Shown: positions 12,862 to 16,895 of the stretch, one piece after another | Position numbering within the stretch: position 1 is the stretch's first letter | How the letters are laid out: each line of letters opens with the position of its first letter | Assembly (NCBI GenBank): GCA_035315065.1 | Contig: DATFYM010000076.1 | Span: 1-16,895, forward strand | DNA: 16,895 nucleotides | Direction: 5' to 3' | From: DATFYM01 sp035315065 | Lineage (GTDB): Bacteria; Acidobacteriota; Terriglobia; UBA7540 | Notes under the pieces: model-generated | What the model was told of the DNA's origin: nothing | What the model saw: the letters and a program-made list of their open reading frames with translations, nothing else | Database searches by the model: none | Program-made: the position numbers and the translations under genes

Positions 12862-13809
12862 TCACATGAGCGGGGTGAGGCGCACTTTGCGGAACTGCAC
12901 CCTGCCGTGATCGCCCTGGAGCATGATCGGGCCCGGGCCCTTCTCATCGGCGTCCAGAGCCCCGCCCGTTATCCCGGGCACCTCACCGTTGTCGATGATC
13001 TTGGTGCCGTTTAGAATCACCGTCACGCGGTTGGCAATCAGGGTTATTTCATAGGTCTGCCATTCACCCGGCGGCTTGTCGGCATTGACGGCGGGGACGA
13101 TGAACCCGTAAAGAGCTCCCTGGCTGTGGACATCCAGCGGCCGGCCGTAGCCATCGAGGATCTGGATCTCATAACGGCCGCGCAGATAGACCCCGCTGTT
13201 GCTCTGCGGGTCGACGTTGAATTCAACTTCGAGCTGGAAGTCGTTGAACTTTTGCTCGGTGTAGATGTTGTTCGCGTTCTTATCCTGGTTCATCAGGATG
13301 CCATCTTTCACCGACCAGCCGAGCGGACGGCGCGGCTCCTGGCCGAGCCAACCCGACACGTCGTGTCCATTGAACAAATCGATCGGTTTGCCGGGCTTTC
13401 GCTGGGGCGGGCTCGACGGCCAGACCGGTCCACGGACACCGCTCCAGGAAAGTGTTTCTCCATTTACGGTTGCCGTTCCCTCAAGGCGTGCGTTTTCGAC
13501 TGTGGCCCGCCAGACCTGCTGGGTTGGTGGATTTCCGCGCGGGTATTGGAATTTCAGCTCGCCATTTTCGGTGCCCACCTGCGGCAAGTCGAACACTGCC
13601 CCTCCGCCAGCATTAAAGCGCCCGGTGAGAGTTCCGCTGTCGCGCTTCAACTCCAGCCAGCAGAAACTGGGTAGCCCGCCTCGGGAGCCCGTGGCGGTGA
13701 TGTCCCATCGGCCCAGGAAGGCATCGTCGGCTGCAGTGCTCGCAGGCACGCCGAATGAGCATGCCACCATGATCCAGATGAGAAGTACTGTGAGCTTGTT
13801 TGAATCCAT
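12862..13809 (-). CDS. Secreted DUF1080 (3-keto-disaccharide hydrolase family) protein
   Basis: The start is at the second of two ATGs (13809), with AAGGAGG six bases upstream; 315 residues. A signal peptide spans residues 1-27 (KLTVLLIWIMVACSFGVPASTAA). Residues about 30-130 form an N-terminal beta domain (FLGRWDITATG... TLTGRFNAGGG). Residues about 150-315 are the DUF1080 concanavalin-like domain: IDLFNGHDVSGW, GWSVKDGILMN, FNDFQLEVEFNVDPQSNSGVYLRGRYEIQILD, GEWQTYEITLIANRVTVILNGTKI, and a final GPIMLQGDHGRVQFRKVRL. Known members hydrolyse 3-keto-glycosides or bind carbohydrate. I infer a periplasmic role in sugar breakdown, in line with the oxidoreductase and the symporter beside it. Confidence 0.92.
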   Translation of the reverse strand: MDSNKLTVLLIWIMVACSFGVPASTAADDAFLGRWDITATGSRGGLPSFCWLELKRDSGTLTGRFNAGGGAVFDLPQVGTENGELKFQYPRGNPPTQQVWRATVENARLEGTATVNGETLSWSGVRGPVWPSSPPQRKPGKPIDLFNGHDVSGWLGQEPRRPLGWSVKDGILMNQDKNANNIYTEQKFNDFQLEVEFNVDPQSNSGVYLRGRYEIQILDGYGRPLDVHSQGALYGFIVPAVNADKPPGEWQTYEITLIANRVTVILNGTKIIDNGEVPGITGGALDADEKGPGPIMLQGDHGRVQFRKVRLTPLM

Positions 13810-13960
13810 CATCAACCTCCTTGTGCGTCGCCAGAGTGCATAGATTCTAATCGAGCTTTGCAGATTATGATACGTAAGATCGGGTCCGTGCTGGTGTGCC
13901 CGAATTCTCGGGCTTCGCTGCCCTAATCCGGGCATCTCTCCACGACTGGACACGGGAATA

Positions 13961-13992
13961 ATCAGGAGGGCCTTGAATCAGGAGGGCCTTGT
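13961..13992. repeat. Tandem duplication of a 16-bp unit
   Basis: ATCAGGAGGGCCTTGA (13961-13976) is followed at once by the same unit with T at the last base (13977-13992). Then comes a small hairpin, GGGCT-AAA-AGCCC (13999-14011). Apart from these and the small ORF at 14188, the interval 13810-14656 shows no convincing gene. Confidence 0.85.
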
Positions 13993-14187
13993 ACGGCTGG
14001 GCTAAAAGCCCCAACCTCCAAGCGTTGGTGAGAAATGCGGGTTAATCAAGGCCGGATTGTGGCAATCAGACTCCCTGAGTGGGAAACGAGGGTAAGCGAG
14101 CTTTGGAGGGGCAATTCGACCCAGACTTGGCGCCAGATGTCAGCAACCTCGCCGCAAGGGGCCGCTGACGTGCCTTGGAAGCCGAAG

Positions 14188-14325
14188 CTATTCCACGCAA
14201 ATAAAAGCCAAGTCGATCATTGGCCTGGTCACGGTCATAACTCCGTTCTGCCAGTCTACGAAGAACTTGTCCCGGTAGCAACTCTTGAAGAATGACGCGT
14301 AGTCACGGTCACATCTGACTTTCAT
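14188..14325 (-). CDS. Possible 45-residue small protein
   Basis: ATG 14325 is preceded by CGGAGG at seven-base spacing, the main reason for listing it. The product (MKVRCDRDYASFFKSCYRDK..., ending LAFICVE) has two cysteines early, one near the end, aromatic residues and no recognisable domain. An upstream in-frame ATG at 14526 gives a longer frame but with poor-looking sequence. It lies in the gap between the DUF1080 and rhaT genes, on the same strand as both. It could be the tail of a decayed gene. Confidence 0.35.
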   Translation of the reverse strand: MKVRCDRDYASFFKSCYRDKFFVDWQNGVMTVTRPMIDLAFICVE

Positions 14326-14656
14326 AATCCACCTCCGACTCCGACCCACACTCTTTTCACGTGCACGTAGACTGCCAAGACCGGAATCGCTCCAGGTCGT
14401 TCGGACCTTGAGAATCCCGCGTAAATCGAGTTGAGGCTCATGCGCATGACGAAGCCAGTATGGAGGGCATTGTTCAGCTAGTCGATAAGGCCGAAGGACC
14501 AGTACTCGGGTACTGCCCAAGGACACGGCAGGTGGGAAGAGCTAAACGCAGAGGCGGAGCCAGGGGCGCATCGTTTAGGCGAGGAGTGATGTCCCGCGAT
14601 CGTCCCAAAATGGGCGGGAAAGCTTGGCCTTGTCAATGATCGAGCGTAACCGGACA

Positions 14657-15682
14657 TTACGAAGCGCTGCCGCGAGAGATCACGTAGATTGCGATCAGCA
14701 GCACAGCAAGACCTGCCCACGAATAGGAGTAAGTTAGGCGGCTGGCGCCCTTCCATTCACCGGTCGCCGCTCCCCACAGATTCGCGGCGATGATGATCAT
14801 CGCCATGAATAACGGCCAACCGATCACGGCGCCGAGCACGCCAAGGTCGGCGGCGCCCATCCCGTAAACTGCGATGCCTGCGAACCAGATGGTTCCCATC
14901 AAAATAGCTCCCAGCCAATAGAGAGACGGAATGCCCTTTTCAGCGAAAACGCCCCACGTCCGGTTCCGCCGCAGCAGAACTACACAGTAACCGGCGTTAG
15001 CAAGAAAGCCGGCACTCAAGGCCAGGGCCCAGATGGGATTCGACGCCATCGCCGGCCGAGCGCCAGTGGCCAAAGCGAGGTCCTGAATCGGCTTTCCGAA
15101 CACGAAACTGAAGTTGAGCATCGGCGAGAAGATCCCGGATAGAATGCAGATCAGCACCCCGACCCAGAAGCCCGAACCCCCAGCCCGCCGGGTCCCGGTT
15201 GAAAGCTCTCGTTCGCGGCGATGGCCGGCGATGGAGCAGAGCGCCGTACCCAGCAGCGCGAGTGCGAGCCCGCCCAGCAAGGCATAACCCTGCCGCGTGA
15301 AGAGCCGCTCCGGCTGCAACACGATGAGGGGCAGCAACGACCCCAGCGACGAGGTGAGTCCGAGGATGATGGCGAAGCCGAGCGCCATACCCACGCGGCT
15401 GATCCCGAGACCGAAGAGCGTGGAACCTACGCCCCATCCAAATCCAAAGAGCATCACTTCCGCCAGCGTCGTACCCGAGGCCCCTGAGATTGCCAGGCCG
15501 GGGTGCGGAATCGTTGCCCAAACCAACAGCCAGGGAGCCGCCACCATGCCCGCTACGGAATAGATCAACCACGTGTTTTCCCAGTGCCAAGCCGGCATGC
15601 GCTTCATGGGAACCGCAAAACTCCCCTGCAACACGCCCCCAAGAAGCACCAACGCGAAACCCAGGCCAATAGTCTCTCTCAT
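14657..15682 (-). CDS. RhaT-family sugar:proton symporter
   Basis: The product is 341 residues with about ten hydrophobic segments spread over its length, matching the L-rhamnose-proton symporter (RhaT, drug/metabolite transporter superfamily). Family marks are the N-terminal LLGGVLQGSFAVPMKRM followed by WHWENTWLIYS, FGFGWGVGSTLFGLGISRVGMALGFAI, and the repeat-half counterpart FSPMLNFSFVFGKPI. The middle cytoplasmic loop (HRRERELSTGTRRAGG) is short and basic. ATG 15682 has only a distant AAAGGA SD. Rhamnose itself is not proven as the substrate; acidobacterial relatives may carry other sugars. No rhamnose isomerase or kinase gene is nearby. It is upstream of, and co-directional with, the DUF1080 gene across an 847-bp gap. 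Confidence 0.9.
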   Translation of the reverse strand: MRETIGLGFALVLLGGVLQGSFAVPMKRMPAWHWENTWLIYSVAGMVAAPWLLVWATIPHPGLAISGASGTTLAEVMLFGFGWGVGSTLFGLGISRVGMALGFAIILGLTSSLGSLLPLIVLQPERLFTRQGYALLGGLALALLGTALCSIAGHRRERELSTGTRRAGGSGFWVGVLICILSGIFSPMLNFSFVFGKPIQDLALATGARPAMASNPIWALALSAGFLANAGYCVVLLRRNRTWGVFAEKGIPSLYWLGAILMGTIWFAGIAVYGMGAADLGVLGAVIGWPLFMAMIIIAANLWGAATGEWKGASRLTYSYSWAGLAVLLIAIYVISRGSAS

Positions 15683-15772
15683 CGTCCGGCCGTCCTTTCG
15701 CCGGCATGATTCTAAACCACTGCGGCTCGACCTTCCAGAAACTTCTAGTAGAGGTGCAGTTTAGACCAGATT

Positions 15773-15805
15773 CCCCTCCTGGTTCAGGAGGGGTGCCCGA
15801 AGGGC
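15773..15805. repeat. REP-like double hairpin
   Basis: CCCCTCCTG-GTT-CAGGAGGGG is a perfect 9-bp stem with a 3-base loop (15773-15793). It is followed by a second small stem GCCC-GAA-GGGC (15795-15805). It lies about 90 bp upstream of rhaT. No T run is present. I believe similar elements recur between acidobacterial genes, but it is single-copy in this window. Confidence 0.7.
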
Positions 15806-16498
15806 GGGGTGGTCGCCTGCGATGTTGAAGTGACACTATCGTTCAACTCCAAGGGCTGGAGTAGCCATAAGATAATTAGATTGACAGATACGATTCTCGG
15901 TACTATCCTAAGCTAGACAGCTTCGACGCGCAGGGGAGCGCATAGCCTCGGCGAGCGGAGTCCTGGGAGCCGCCGTTTCACCAGCGTGCTGGACCCGATT
16001 GGCCGTGGGCTAGAGGGGCCGCGATTTCCGGGAACAAGGAAAGAGAGACTTATGCGTGCAGTCGAAACAGAAGAAGTCCTTACAGAAGTGACTGCGGGGC
16101 GCGGGTCCGTAGGGAGCCGCCCCGGGCGACCGCCATCGAACGGGGAACTCCGCCCGGCGAGCTGCTTCATGGTTGTAGTTATGGTAGATCAGAGAAAATT
16201 AACAGAGGGAGTTAATCGCCAATTTCCCCCACCCTCGCGGGGCCTTGGCGCGAAGCCAGTATTGCAAACAAAGGGGATACAGGAAAGGAAGTCGATTTTG
16301 AGGCGATTTTCCGGCTACCAAATCGTACCAAATTTTACCATTTTTTACCAAAAACGTGCAGCGAACGGGCACGAAGGTGGCAGATAAGGGCAGATAACGG
16401 GGGTCTTTCGCGACCGATTTTATTAAAACGTGTCAAGTCTAGCGGCTTGTGTCAATCTGTAATCGCTGCTCACTTCGTAATCGCAAAAGAGCTTCCAA
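15806..16498. other. Long intergenic stretch without a supported gene
   Basis: Short frames exist on both strands but none has an SD, a recognisable domain or consistent codon use. Visible items are an A/T-rich patch with TACCA repeated four times (16317-16350), a near-duplicated GGCAGATAAGGGCAGATAACG (16377-16398), and a 19-bp piece at 16211-16229 that matches, with one difference, 16683-16701 in the repeat further on. Confidence 0.5.
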
Positions 16499-16613
16499 CC
16501 CAGAGGCGCAGAGGCACAGAGAAGAATGGGAAGCATTGGGAAACAAGAGACATCTTTAGATCCCCCACGGACTCCTCTCTGAGTTCGGGCCTCCGTGGTA
16601 ATTCTTCCTGCCT
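16499..16613. repeat. Second CAGAGGCGCAGAG element, degenerate
   Basis: Starting at 16499, CAGAGGCGCAGAGGCACAGA and the following AGAATGGGAAG closely match the arms of the element at 12650-12750. A weaker complementary arm (CCTCCGTGGTAATTCTTCC) ends near 16613. Two copies 3.8 kb apart show an interspersed family. Confidence 0.65.
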
Positions 16614-16661
16614 TCAACGGCCCTTTGGGGGCCCGTTGGGAGCCGGGGAAAGTCTTGAAGC

Positions 16662-16740
16662 CAATCTATTGATTAGACGATGGTTAATCGCCAATTTGCC
16701 CAATCGAAGGAGCGGCCGCATGTTGAATTTAAATGACTTA
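16662..16740 (+). repeat. 79-bp divergent direct repeat, copy A
   Basis: It aligns without gaps to 16811-16889. Read in one frame both give similar peptides: NLLIRRWLIANLPNRR... here and NLLIQRWLLANLPRRK... in copy B, ending LNLNDL and LNLKDL. Many differences are synonymous leucine, alanine and proline codons, so the similarity seems kept at protein level. No known family is recognised. Confidence 0.7.
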
Positions 16741-16821
16741 CGAACAACTGTTGTCGGCGAGTGTCGGACCGCCTTTTCGGTTTTGTCGGGCGACAGAAAC
16801 GCGGCGAGGACAATCTGTTGA
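16720..16821 (+). CDS. Possible truncated small ORF starting in repeat copy A
   Basis: ATG 16720 has an AAGGAG SD at seven-base spacing, a strong initiation signal. The frame gives 33 residues (MLNLNDLRTTVVGECRTAFS..., ending AARTIC) and stops at 16821. Copy B has GTG at the equivalent position (16869) with a GAAGG just upstream, and its frame is open to the window end. This copy may therefore be the truncated duplicate of a gene that continues beyond the window. Confidence 0.35.
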   Translation: MLNLNDLRTTVVGECRTAFSVLSGDRNAARTIC

Positions 16822-16895
16822 TTCAACGATGGTTGCTGGCAAATCTACCGAGAAGAAAGGGCGAAGGCGTGCTCAATCTAAAGGACTTACTAGCT
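16811..16895 (+). repeat. 79-bp divergent direct repeat, copy B (possible gene start at the window edge)
   Basis: This is the partner of copy A; the repeat proper is 16811-16889. Its reading frame is also open upstream from about 16740 (RLFGFVGRQKRGEDNLLIQR), so the true start may be GTG 16869 or earlier. The product beginning VLNLKDLL runs off the end; its function cannot be told. Confidence 0.6.

Noticed and set aside
12564..13014. Short plus-strand frames between the gfo and DUF1080 genes
   Set aside because: They run through the inverted-repeat element or are antisense to the DUF1080 gene.
14326..14526. N-terminal extension of the 45-residue ORF to ATG 14526
   Set aside because: The extension lacks an SD and looks random, whereas ATG 14325 has CGGAGG at proper spacing.
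15986..16387. 133-codon plus-strand frame
   Set aside because: No SD, no domain, contains part of the repeat fragment, composition like non-coding DNA.

Overview
The window looks like a chromosomal segment of an acidobacterium, probably a Terriglobia/Koribacter-like lineage. This is inferred from GC-rich genes with TTG starts and good Shine-Dalgarno (SD) sites, a secreted carboxypeptidase-regulatory/TPR protein, a RhaT-type sugar symporter beside a DUF1080 protein, and intergenic regions packed with short repeats. No rRNA or marker protein is present to prove the taxonomy.

Region 1 (1-4,900) is accessory. A minus-strand operon holds a TIGR04255-family protein and two small unknown proteins, with a frameshifted IS1-family transposase immediately upstream. 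Next comes a class II, serine-type tRNA whose anticodon reads GCA (cysteine codons), a hairpin just before its 5' end, and an 11-bp phased repeat array. A HTH protein, a small PD-(D/E)XK-like nuclease candidate, a KGG-motif protein and an orphan Phd/YefM antitoxin with a palindromic operator follow.

Region 2 (5,000-8,300) is a repeat-built locus. A leader of about 240 bp carrying promoter-like boxes is present twice in direct orientation. Between the copies lies a REP-associated tyrosine transposase (RAYT) gene broken by one extra base and flanked by two inverted REP hairpins, each with a GTAG foot. The second leader copy leads into a 672-codon gene of unknown function whose reading frame has absorbed three clusters of 7-bp repeats.

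Region 3 (8,170-11,490) contains queC, a TPR protein gene with a good promoter, and a secreted protein gene whose first 40 or so codons are made of repeat sequence. Tandem heptanucleotide arrays, each with its own 7-mer and often facing a reverse-complement array, fill the gaps. This 7-bp periodicity recurs at about nine places between 6,100 and 10,860 and is the dominant unexplained structure.

Region 4 (11,480-15,700) looks like sugar metabolism: a Gfo/Idh/MocA oxidoreductase, translationally coupled to the secreted protein gene, meets a secreted DUF1080 (3-keto-glycoside hydrolase family) protein gene head-on, followed by a RhaT-family symporter.

Region 5 (15,700-16,895) has no convincing complete large gene. 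It holds a REP-like hairpin, a CAGAGGCGCAGAG interspersed repeat and two 79-bp divergent direct repeats that look protein-coding, the second running off the window.
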